Source of the DNA: a virus
Reading direction: 5' to 3' (one strand)
Virus record (IMG/VR): IMGVR_UViG_3300025410_000035
Coordinates: 1-43,287 of that record
DNA: 43,287 nt
Below, piece by piece: positions 6,205 to 10,861 of the stretch (the first letter of the stretch is position 1; each line of letters starts with the position of its first letter). A program made the translations under genes and the position numbers. The notes under the pieces were generated by a model. It was not told the origin of the DNA. It worked only from the letters and a program-made list of their open reading frames with translations, and ran no database searches.

Positions 6205-6410
6205 TACTAAAACACATTGGGTTACCAACTCCAGTAGGTGACTGGCAGAGAATTTCAGCAGCCGTGCTGACTCTGGCCATAATCACATGAAGCCTTCCGA
6301 TGGTGCTGGATAAAGTTGAAGTGTAATGTGGACATTGCCTTATCGGTGGACGGCACCGTGAGAAGACCCTGGTGGTAAAGGCATTGACACCCTAATGTGT
6401 TTTAGTATGG
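6202..6410 (+). repeat. Structured RNA domain closed by a perfect 17-bp inverted repeat
   Basis: Arms CCATACTAAAACACATT (6202-6218) and AATGTGTTTTAGTATGG (6394-6410) are exact reverse complements; GGGT/ACCC extends the stem. Inside, TCAGCA/TGCTGA and CAGAG/CTCTG form another hairpin. The 5' arm contains the CCA of tRNA-Glu. No ORF and no known RNA family recognised. Confidence 0.72.
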
Positions 6411-6537
6411 TATCATTTGTTTTGCTGATGTAAGCCACGGGGGAAACGTCAACCCCGAGTAACTGCGTACATAAACGGTAGTGTGGCCACCAATTCCGTT
6501 GAGCGTAGCAAATAGTGCGTCAGCAAAACAAATGATA
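6411..6537 (+). repeat. Structured RNA domain closed by a perfect 18-bp inverted repeat
   Basis: TATCATTTGTTTTGCTGA (6411-6428) pairs exactly with TCAGCAAAACAAATGATA (6520-6537). Abuts the preceding domain without a gap and ends 1 nt before tRNA-Lys. Internal hairpins: CGGGG/CCCCG and AACGG/CCGTT around GTGGCCAC. Confidence 0.72.
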
Positions 6538-6538
6538 T

Positions 6539-6613
6539 GGGGGTATAACTTAACGGCTAAAGTAGCTGGCTTTTAACCAGCAAATCAGAGTTCGATTCTC
6601 TGTGCCCCTACCA
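6539..6613 (+). tRNA. tRNA-Lys (UUU)
   Basis: GGGGGTA/TGCCCCT (two wobbles), anticodon stem GCTGG/CCAGC with loop CTTTTAA, T-arm CAGAG-TTCGATT-CTCTG, A73, CCA. Confidence 0.92.
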
Positions 6614-6622
6614 AAAAGTTAT

Positions 6623-6708
6623 GGAGACATGGCAGAGCGGTTGATTGCACCAGACTGTAAATCTGGCCCCTAAAAAGCACGGTGGTTCGAATCCATCTGT
6701 CTCCACCA
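6623..6708 (+). tRNA. tRNA-Tyr (GUA)
   Basis: Class II: GGAGACA/TGTCTCC, stem CCAGA/TCTGG with loop CTGTAAA, variable arm, T-loop TTCGAAT, A73, CCA. Confidence 0.93.
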
Positions 6709-6713
6709 AATTC

Positions 6714-6788
6714 GCCCCGTTAATATAACGGCTATTATGCCCGCCTGTCCAGCGGAGAACAGGAGTTCGACTCTCCTACGGGGCGCCA
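6714..6788 (+). tRNA. tRNA-Asp (GUC)
   Basis: GCCCCGT/ACGGGGC, loop CTGTCCA, T-arm AGGAG-TTCGACT-CTCCT, G73, CCA encoded. Confidence 0.92.
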
Positions 6789-6795
6789 GTTTTAT

Positions 6796-6870
6796 TCCAC
6801 AGTAGCACAGCGGTAGTGCAGGTGACTGTTAATCACTTGGTCGTAGGTTCGATCCCTGCCTGTGGAGCCA
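6796..6870 (+). tRNA. tRNA-Asn (GUU)
   Basis: TCCACAG/CTGTGGA, anticodon stem GGTGA/TCACT with loop CTGTTAA, T-loop TTCGATC, G73, CCA encoded. Confidence 0.92.
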
Positions 6871-6875
6871 TTTTT

Positions 6876-6933
6876 AGGATACTTGCAGCAAGCAAAAAAC
6901 TTTTTATTGGAAAAAAGAAAAGGTATCCTGTTG
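6876..6933 (+). ncRNA. CAGCAA-type structured RNA, member a
   Basis: Closing stem AGGATAC (6876-6882)/GTATCCT (6923-6929), then GTTG. After the 5' strand comes the shared motif CAGCAA and an A-rich run. The interior holds only one hairpin, CTTTTT/AAAAAG. Lies between tRNA-Asn and tRNA-Pro. Member of a five-copy family (7512, 8624, 10569, 10673); function unknown. Confidence 0.6.
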
Positions 6934-6940
6934 ATTTTAT

Positions 6941-7017
<77 letters not shown>

Positions 7018-7030
7018 AATGATTTCGCCT

Positions 7031-7066
7031 TGACTGATGGCGTACAATGAGATAAGTAATCAGTTA
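7031..7066 (+). repeat. Spacer hairpin before tRNA-Ala
   Basis: TGACTGAT (7031-7038) pairs with ATCAGTTA (7059-7066), 8 bp with one G-U, closing most of the spacer. Confidence 0.4.
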
Positions 7067-7069
7067 TAT

Positions 7070-7144
7070 GGGGGCAGCAGTGGGCTGCGGTTCTCCCTTG
7101 CAAGGAGAATGTCTAGAAGGATTCGATTTCCTCGGCCTCCACCA
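7070..7144 (+). tRNA. tRNA-Ala (UGC)
   Basis: GGGGGCA/GGCCTCC acceptor (last pair mismatched), anticodon stem TCTCC/GGAGA with loop CTTGCAA, T-loop TTCGATT, A73, CCA encoded. Confidence 0.87.
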
Positions 7145-7270
7145 TATAAAAACATTCTGAGTGACTACAGCGGATAAACAGTAAACTTGCAAATGTCGAC
7201 CAATGCAAGAACCTGCCGTGAAGTAGGGTCACCATGAGATTCAAGGACTCGGCAGAGTGTTTCTATATGG
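7142..7270 (+). repeat. Clamp hairpin element 2 (CCATATA...TATATGG)
   Basis: Arms CCATATAAAAACATTCT (7142-7158) and AGAGTGTTTCTATATGG (7254-7270), linking the CCA of tRNA-Ala to the GG of tRNA-Met. Interior 95 nt is branched: CTTGCA/TGCAAG hairpin inside a GTGACTAC/GTAGGGTCAC stem. The 8th position of the stem is mismatched as in elements 1 and 3. Confidence 0.7.
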
Positions 7271-7344
7271 TTCAGTAGCAAAGCGACTAATGCAGCATCT
7301 TCATACGGTGCCTATCGTGAGTTTGAGTCTCACCTGAACCACCA
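7269..7344 (+). tRNA. tRNA-Met (CAU)
   Basis: GGTTCAG/CTGAACC, stem GCATC/GGTGC with loop TTCATAC, T-arm GTGAG-TTTGAGT-CTCAC, A73, CCA. Probably the elongator methionine tRNA. Confidence 0.88.
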
Positions 7345-7350
7345 AATAAT

Positions 7351-7427
7351 GCGCTCGTAGCACAACTGGAGAGTGTTCCGTCCTACGAAGTCGTGAGGTG
7401 GGGGTTCGAATCCCTCCGAGCGCACCA
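7351..7427 (+). tRNA. tRNA-Arg (ACG)
   Basis: GCGCTCG/CGAGCGC, loop CTACGAA, T-arm GGGGG-TTCGAAT-CCCTC, A73, CCA. The anticodon stem has two imperfect pairs. A34 would need host deamination to inosine to read CGU/CGC/CGA. Confidence 0.85.
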
Positions 7428-7432
7428 TATAT

Positions 7433-7506
7433 ACCCCGATAGCTCAATGGCAGAGCCCACGACTGATAATCGTGTGACCCAAGTTCGATTCTTGGTCAGG
7501 GTACCA
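7433..7506 (+). tRNA. tRNA-Ile (GAU)
   Basis: ACCCCGA/TCAGGGT (one C-A mismatch), stem CACGA/TCGTG with loop CTGATAA, T-arm CCAAG-TTCGATT-CTTGG, A73, CCA. Confidence 0.91.
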
Positions 7507-7511
7507 GATTT

Positions 7512-7577
7512 AGGATAGTAACAGCAAAAATTATACATTAGACTTTTAATCTAAACCGTAAAAATTCTATCCTGTTG
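7512..7577 (+). ncRNA. CAGCAA-type structured RNA, member b
   Basis: Closing stem AGGATAG (7512-7518)/CTATCCT (7567-7573), followed by GTTG. CAGCAA and an A-rich strand follow the 5' arm. The interior hairpin TTAGA-CTTTTAA-TCTAA (7538-7554) has the exact geometry of a tRNA-Lys(UUU) anticodon arm, but no T-arm is visible, so it is not a functional tRNA gene by eye. Confidence 0.6.
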
Positions 7578-7582
7578 TTTAT

Positions 7583-7656
7583 ATCTCGTTGGTGTAATGG
7601 TAGCACAAGAAACTCCAAATCTCTTGGCGGGAGTTCGATTCTCTCACGGGATACCA
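7583..7656 (+). tRNA. tRNA-Trp (CCA)
   Basis: ATCTCGT/ACGGGAT, loop CTCCAAA (anticodon CCA), anticodon stem with one A-C, T-arm GGGAG-TTCGATT-CTCTC, A73, encoded CCA. Confidence 0.88.
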
Positions 7657-7677
7657 TAAAAAAGAAAGGTGATTGAT

Positions 7678-8160
7678 ATGAAAGATTTTAACATACAAGA
7701 AGTAAAAGACTTCATTTTGGCTCAAGGTCAAGACACTAAGATTTATCTTGGTGCAGACTCCGAACGTGTTAGAATTAACGGCGTTTGGTACGCTGACTAC
7801 GCTCTAGCGGTTGTAGTTCATATTGATGGCCGTCATGGTTGTAAAATCTTTGGTTTCGTGGATCGTGAAATCGACTACGACCATAAGAAAAGCAAACCTG
7901 CAATGCGTTTGATGACCGAAGTATACAAGGTATCAGAATTGTTCCAAGAAATGCAGGACGTGTTGGAAGACCGTCATGTAGAAGTTCACTTGGACTTGAA
8001 CAAGGATGAAAACCATGGTTCTTCTTGTGTTGTTCAACAAGCGATTGGTTATATCAAAGGTACATGTAACATGACACCTATGGTTAAGCCAAACGCACCT
8101 GCTGCATCATTCTGTGCTGACCGTCTTAAGCGAATTCTAGCAGAACAAGAAGCAGTATAA
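7678..8160 (+). CDS. YkuK/DUF458-like RNase H-fold protein
   Basis: 160 aa from ATG 7678 (AAGGTGA upstream). The pattern IYLGADSER (residues 22-30), EVHLDLNKDE (102-111), GYIKG and MVKPNAPAASFCADRL (134-150) matches the predicted RNase H-like family PF04308 (B. subtilis YkuK), with conserved D27, D106 and D148 as plausible metal ligands. Biochemical role not established for the family. Embedded among tRNAs, so an RNA-processing role is an attractive inference. Confidence 0.72.
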   Translation: MKDFNIQEVKDFILAQGQDTKIYLGADSERVRINGVWYADYALAVVVHIDGRHGCKIFGFVDREIDYDHKKSKPAMRLMTEVYKVSELFQEMQDVLEDRHVEVHLDLNKDENHGSSCVVQQAIGYIKGTCNMTPMVKPNAPAASFCADRLKRILAEQEAV

Positions 8161-8190
8161 AAAAATTCAAAGCAATTAAGTTTGCTTTGG

Positions 8191-8265
8191 GGAGTCATTA
8201 GTTTAGTGGCAAAACCACGGGTTGTGATTCCGTTATCACGAGTTCGATTCTCGTATGACTCCCCA
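8191..8265 (+). tRNA. tRNA-His (GUG)
   Basis: Extra G-1 facing C73, GAGTCAT/ATGACTC, stem ACGGG/TCCGT with loop TTGTGAT, T-arm ACGAG-TTCGATT-CTCGT, CCA encoded. Preceded by a CAAAGCAA/TTGCTTTG hairpin (8168-8189). Confidence 0.92.
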
Positions 8266-8278
8266 AAGTAAATTTTAT

Positions 8279-8353
8279 GCCTCGTTAACTCAGCGGTAGA
8301 GTAACTCTTTTACACGGAGAAGGTCGGCAGTTCGATCCTGTCACGAGGTACCA
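8279..8353 (+). tRNA. tRNA-Val (UAC)
   Basis: GCCTCGT/ACGAGGT (G1-U72), loop TTTACAC, T-arm GGCAG-TTCGATC-CTGTC, A73, CCA encoded. Confidence 0.9.
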
Positions 8354-8356
8354 AGT

Positions 8357-8533
8357 TTTGTAAGTGTAGATGTTGAGAAAGCATGGCCTCGAAAACCATG
8401 TGAGGAGAAGTCCACACGGGATATGGTGCCCGCTCCAAGTATCAACTGTTACTACGTACCTCTAACCAGTCGGCCGCTTTAAAGAAAATACTGGTAAAAT
8501 GTTGGGAAATGAAGGAGGTCCCATGCTTACAAA
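8357..8533 (+). ncRNA. Multibranched structured RNA spacer with a perfect Shine-Dalgarno
   Basis: Closed by TTTGTAAG (8357-8364)/CTTACAAA (8526-8533). Inside, GTTGA/TCAAC (8372/8442) encloses CATGG/CCATG (8382/8396) and CGGG/CCCG (8417/8429); then ACCAGT/ACTGGT (8465/8490). AAGGAGGT at 8512-8519 is a full anti-Shine-Dalgarno complement 3 nt before an ATG opening a 10-codon frame that runs into tRNA-Phe. No known family recognised. Confidence 0.5.
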
Positions 8534-8541
8534 TTCAATAT

Positions 8542-8617
8542 GCAACTCTAGCTGATGTGGTCATAGCGGCGGTCTGAAGAGCCGTTGAAACAGGTTCGAT
8601 TCCTGTGGGTTGCACCA
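8542..8617 (+). tRNA. tRNA-Phe (GAA)
   Basis: GCAACTC/GGGTTGC, D-arm GCT/AGC, loop CTGAAGA, T-arm ACAGG-TTCGATT-CCTGT, A73, CCA encoded. Confidence 0.91.
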
Positions 8618-8623
8618 AGTTTA

Positions 8624-8725
8624 AGGATCGGTTCAGCAAACCAAAACGTACGGTCATGGTGACCAATTTGACTTATAATCAAACCTTGGGGGTTCAATTC
8701 CCTCTACAAAAAAACGATCCTGTTA
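8624..8725 (+). ncRNA. CAGCAA-type structured RNA, member c, enclosing a tRNA-like core
   Basis: Closing stem AGGATCG (8624-8630)/CGATCCT (8715-8721), then GTTA; TTCAGCAA follows the 5' arm. The interior is a tRNA body without a normal acceptor: GGTC/GACC D-like arm (8652-8664), anticodon arm TTTGA-CTTATAA-TCAAA (8667-8683, UAU) and T-arm GGGGG-TTCAATT-CCCTC (8688-8704), closed only by GTA/TAC. Resembles the tRNA-like module of bacterial Y RNAs in design, not in sequence. Confidence 0.62.
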
Positions 8726-8728
8726 TAT

Positions 8729-8805
8729 GCCCTCCTATCCCAATTGGTAGAGGAAGCAGTTTCAAACACTGTGTAGTCTGAGTTCGAATCTCAGGGTGGG
8801 CACCA
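8729..8805 (+). tRNA. tRNA-Leu (CAA), class I body
   Basis: GCCCTCC/GGTGGGC (one mismatch), stem GCAGT/ACTGT with loop TTCAAAC, T-arm CTGAG-TTCGAAT-CTCAG, A73, CCA. The variable region is only GTAGT instead of the long arm normal for bacterial tRNA-Leu. Confidence 0.87.
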
Positions 8806-8900
8806 TATACAAACATTCTAAACTGGACGCAGGATCGGAGAAGGTTGAAAGTGGGTTAGCTACCACAAGTATGCTGGAGATTAAGAATGTTTCTATATGG
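8803..8900 (+). repeat. Clamp hairpin element 3 (CCATATA...TATATGG)
   Basis: Arms CCATATACAAACATTCTAA (8803-8821) and TTAAGAATGTTTCTATATGG (8881-8900), spanning from the CCA of tRNA-Leu to the GG of tRNA-Lys. C-C mismatch at stem position 8. Interior hairpin GTGG/CCAC around TAGCTA. Confidence 0.7.
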
Positions 8901-8973
8901 GTTATAAGCTTAAGTGATGAAGCAACCGGCTCTTAACCGGTAGAACAGAGTTTGATTCTCTGATGACCCACCA
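8899..8973 (+). tRNA. tRNA-Lys (CUU)
   Basis: GGGTTAT/ATGACCC, stem ACCGG/CCGGT with loop CTCTTAA, T-arm CAGAG-TTTGATT-CTCTG, A73, CCA. Second lysine isoacceptor, reading AAG. Confidence 0.9.
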
Positions 8974-8974
8974 A

Positions 8975-9122
8975 TTTTTGAGCTAGACGTTTGGATTGAG
9001 TCCCATGTGCGCTAGGTCCCTAATCTTGAGACTGACACACCAGTAGCAACACAAGGTCGTTAAACTCTCCTATACGAGACAACCTGATGAGTCCTTGAGA
9101 AAGATAGTCAGTCGCTCAAAAA
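8975..9122 (+). ncRNA. Structured RNA spacer closed by a 9-bp stem
   Basis: TTTTTGAGC (8975-8983) pairs with GCTCAAAAA (9114-9122); nested GACTGAC/GTCAGTC and a hairpin CTC/GAG extended by GTT/AAC and AGG/CCT. No ORF. CTGATGAG at 9084 is reminiscent of a hammerhead core but the rest of that core is absent. Confidence 0.5.
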
Positions 9123-9130
9123 CCTATAAT

Positions 9131-9204
9131 GCTCTTATCGTATAGTGACATTACACATCCTTGGTACGGATGTTACCCAAGTTTGATTCTTGGTGGGAGC
9201 ACCA
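9131..9204 (+). tRNA. tRNA-Thr (GGU)
   Basis: GCTCTTA/TGGGAGC, stem CATCC/GGATG with loop TTGGTAC, T-arm CCAAG-TTTGATT-CTTGG, A73, CCA. Confidence 0.91.
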
Positions 9205-9355
9205 ATTGTTTTAATTCGGTAGGCACAAATTCAGCGGCTTGCCTTTTAGCGTAAGATGGTGTAAACTCTCTTACTGTTGTAGAGAATTTAGATTCTTTGT
9301 ATGGTGGTGCTTTGGCAAATTCCCAAAGATGTGGTTCTGCGGATTTAAGTGTCAT
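9173..9355 (-). CDS. Possible 60-aa protein, antisense in the tRNA array
   Basis: Leftward frame MTLKSAEPHLWEFAKAPPYK... with phage-like codon use through about codon 50. The last codons run antisense into the 3' end of tRNA-Thr. A late promoter-like AATAAATA on the minus strand (9372-9365) lies just upstream, but no Shine-Dalgarno sequence is evident. No family recognised. It fills an otherwise empty 170-nt spacer. Confidence 0.45.
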   Translation of the reverse strand: MTLKSAEPHLWEFAKAPPYKESKFSTTVREFTPSYAKRQAAEFVPTELKQLVLPPRIKLG

Positions 9356-9375
9356 GATACAAAGTATTTATTTTT

Positions 9376-9452
9376 GCCCCGGTGACGGAATTGGTATACG
9401 TGTTGGTCTTAGAAACCAAATTTTAGGAGTTCGAGTCTCCTCTGGGGCACCA
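9376..9452 (+). tRNA. tRNA-Leu (UAG), class I body
   Basis: GCCCCGG/CTGGGGC, Leu-type D-arm (GGAATTGGTA), stem TTGGT/ACCAA with loop CTTAGAA, short variable region ATTTT, T-arm AGGAG-TTCGAGT-CTCCT, A73, CCA. Confidence 0.88.
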
Positions 9453-9458
9453 AACATT

Positions 9459-9533
9459 CTGGCGTTAGTATAATGGATAATACAGTAGGCTTCTACCCTT
9501 CTGATGGGAGTTCGATTCTCTCACGCCGGACCA
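9459..9533 (+). tRNA. tRNA-Arg (UCU)
   Basis: CTGGCGT/ACGCCGG, loop CTTCTAC, T-arm GGGAG-TTCGATT-CTCTC, A73, CCA encoded. An AAACCAT/ATGGTTT hairpin (9541-9567) follows and may be a terminator or processing signal. Confidence 0.9.
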
Positions 9534-9588
9534 AAAAGTGTAAACCATTATGTACAAAATGATGGTTTTGTAAAGAATAGGAAACATT

Positions 9589-10206
9589 ATGCCAGCAGTA
9601 TTTCTTGTAAGTGATACACACTTTGGCCATGCCGGTGTATGTCGTTTCACCGATTCAAACACAGGTGAAAAAATTCGACCATGGACTGATCCTGCTGAAA
9701 TGGATGAGGAAATGGTAAAGCGTTGGAACGAAACAGTTCGACCAAATGACAAAGTATATCACCTTGGTGATGTAGTGATTAACCGTAAAGCACTTTCAAT
9801 TATGAGTAGACTTAACGGTGACAAGGTTCTTATCCGTGGTAACCACGATATTTTCCGTGATGAAGAATATAGACAATACTTCCGTGAGCTTCGTGCTTAT
9901 CATGTAATGAACGGAATGATTCTTTCACATATTCCTATTCATCCGGATAGTCTTGGTCGCTTTGGTACTAACATTCATGGACATCTCCACACAGGTCGTG
10001 TGATGAAAACGGTAAAACGTGAAAAGGTTAGTAAATATGATCCACGTCCATTTACGGTTGAAGAACCGGAAATTGACACTAGGTATCATTGTGTTTGCGT
10101 TGAACAAACAGACTTTAGACCTATCCTTTTTGAGGATGTTATCAAACGAATCAAAGAAGAAGGTGGTCAAGTTGGTTTTCAAAACGGAAACGGACCAACA
10201 ATGTAA
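9589..10206 (+). CDS. Calcineurin-like metallophosphoesterase
   Basis: 205 aa with all core motifs in order: D9-x-H11 (SDTHFGH), GD (HLGDV, 60-61), GNHD (84-87), a His motif (SHIPIH, 113-118) and GHLH (131-134). Two-metal phosphoesterase; substrate unknown. TAGGAAA precedes the ATG. Located between tRNAs for Arg and Leu, so action on RNA ends or nucleotides is possible but unproven. Confidence 0.85.
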   Translation: MPAVFLVSDTHFGHAGVCRFTDSNTGEKIRPWTDPAEMDEEMVKRWNETVRPNDKVYHLGDVVINRKALSIMSRLNGDKVLIRGNHDIFRDEEYRQYFRELRAYHVMNGMILSHIPIHPDSLGRFGTNIHGHLHTGRVMKTVKREKVSKYDPRPFTVEEPEIDTRYHCVCVEQTDFRPILFEDVIKRIKEEGGQVGFQNGNGPTM

Positions 10207-10208
10207 GT

Positions 10209-10285
10209 GCGGGTATAGGCCAATTGGTAGAGTCAACAGACTTAAACCCTGTGTAGTGTCGGTTCGAATCCGTCTACCCGCACCA
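10209..10285 (+). tRNA. tRNA-Leu (UAA), class I body
   Basis: GCGGGTA/TACCCGC, loop CTTAAAC, variable region only GTAGT, T-arm with TTCGAAT, A73, CCA. Starts 2 nt after the metallophosphoesterase stop. Confidence 0.88.
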
Positions 10286-10286
10286 C

Positions 10287-10315
10287 TTGCCAAAGGTTTG
10301 AAAATGATATATAAT
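10287..10315 (+). promoter_or_regulatory. tRNA-array promoter 4
   Basis: TTGCCA 10287-10292, 17 bp, TATAAT 10310-10315, starting 2 nt after the CCA of tRNA-Leu. Drives tRNA-Gly and tRNA-Thr. Confidence 0.72.
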
Positions 10316-10326
10316 AGACACAAATT

Positions 10327-10400
10327 GCGGGATTAGTTTAATGGTCAAACGAAACCTTGCCAAGGTTTAGTTAAGAGTTCGATTCTCTTATCCCGCTCCA
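10327..10400 (+). tRNA. tRNA-Gly (GCC)
   Basis: GCGGGAT/ATCCCGC, stem AAACC/GGTTT with loop TTGCCAA, T-arm AAGAG-TTCGATT-CTCTT, U73 as in bacterial tRNA-Gly, CCA. Confidence 0.92.
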
Positions 10401-10404
10401 AATA

Positions 10405-10478
10405 GCCCTTATCGTATAGTGGTATTACCGCGGATTTGTAACCCGCTTACAGGAGTTCGATTCTTCTTGGGGGCACCA
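10405..10478 (+). tRNA. tRNA-Thr (UGU)
   Basis: GCCCTTA/TGGGGGC, stem GCGGA/CCCGC (inner A-C) with loop TTTGTAA, T-arm AGGAG-TTCGATT-CTTCT, A73, CCA. Confidence 0.9.
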
Positions 10479-10505
10479 AACTGTGGCATATTTACAACAT
10501 GTCGC

Positions 10506-10534
10506 TTGACTCTACAAATTTTTTGTGATACAAT
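10506..10534 (+). promoter_or_regulatory. Promoter of the structured-RNA/Ro-like operon
   Basis: TTGACT 10506-10511, 17 bp, TACAAT 10529-10534 with upstream TGTGA. The spacer contains GACTCTACAAATTTTT (10508-10523), the exact reverse complement of the second half of the BoxA-like leader repeat. First transcript features are RNA elements d and e, then the Ro-like gene. Confidence 0.72.
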
Positions 10535-10568
10535 AACATCTTGTTATGAAACATTGAAGAAAGTTTTT

Positions 10569-10666
10569 AGGTAAGGTTCAGCAACAAAAATTTTCGGATC
10601 ATATCCGAGCCCGTCTGTGAGTTTCGATTTCTCACTTTAATCAAAAAGTAGAAAACTTACCTGTTG
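10569..10666 (+). ncRNA. CAGCAA-type structured RNA, member d, with tRNA-like arms
   Basis: Closing stem AGGTAAG (10569-10575)/CTTACCT (10656-10662), then GTTG and T7. GTTCAGCAA plus an A-rich strand follows the 5' arm. Interior: anticodon-like arm TTCGG-ATCATAT-CCGAG (10593-10609) and T-arm-like GTGAG/CTCAC (10617-10635) with a TTCGATT loop core. The T-run may stop part of the transcripts, giving a free RNA of about 100 nt. Confidence 0.65.
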
Positions 10667-10672
10667 TTTTTT

Positions 10673-10844
10673 TGGATGAATTCAGCAAAACAAAAATAAC
10701 TTGAGCTTATGCTCACGCCTCGCACCGAAAGGTGATAGTGTCCATAGAATATGGAATCGATTTCAATAGCGAGTATTGAATAGGGTTGTGAAAGTATACA
10801 CATGGCAACCAGAAAATAAATTACAGCTTTCGGTCATCCAGTTA
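10673..10844 (+). ncRNA. CAGCAA-type structured RNA, member e (leader of the Ro-like gene)
   Basis: Closing stem TGGATGA (10673-10679)/TCATCCA (10834-10840), then GTTA. TTCAGCAAAACAAAAAT follows the 5' arm. Interior hairpins: TGAGC/GCTCA, CACC-GAAA-GGTG, CCATA/TATGG, TTCAATA/TATTGAA and GGTTG/CAACC. The element ends just before the AAGGAG of the Ro-like gene, so binding or folding here could also control translation. Confidence 0.6.
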
Positions 10845-10861
10845 TTTTGAAGGAGTTAATA

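Noticed and set aside
6411-6537. Integron attC or transposon ends at the long inverted repeats
   Set aside because: No GTTRRRY core sites, transposase or target duplications; the arms fit RNA hairpins between tRNAs better.
6876-6935. H-type pseudoknot in the CAGCAA elements (CAGCA with TGTTG)
   Set aside because: The pairing needs a G-U in every copy and breaks in members c and e, so I keep only the covarying 7-bp stem and treat CAGCAA and GTT as conserved single-stranded motifs.
8357-8440. RNase P RNA-like GAGGAGAAGTCC
   Set aside because: Only one short block resembles the conserved RNase P core; the other universal segments are absent and the domain is too small.
9084-9110. Hammerhead ribozyme-like CTGATGAG followed by GAGAAAG
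   Set aside because: The hammerhead core needs CUGANGA, a helix II, GAAA and a third helix with the cleavage site. No helix II can be formed between CTGATGA and GAAA here.
10673-10844. tmRNA, or preQ1-type riboswitch in the Ro-like leader
   Set aside because: No tRNA-Ala-like ends, tag frame or CCA for tmRNA, and the C-rich loop and fixed spacing of preQ1 riboswitches are missing.
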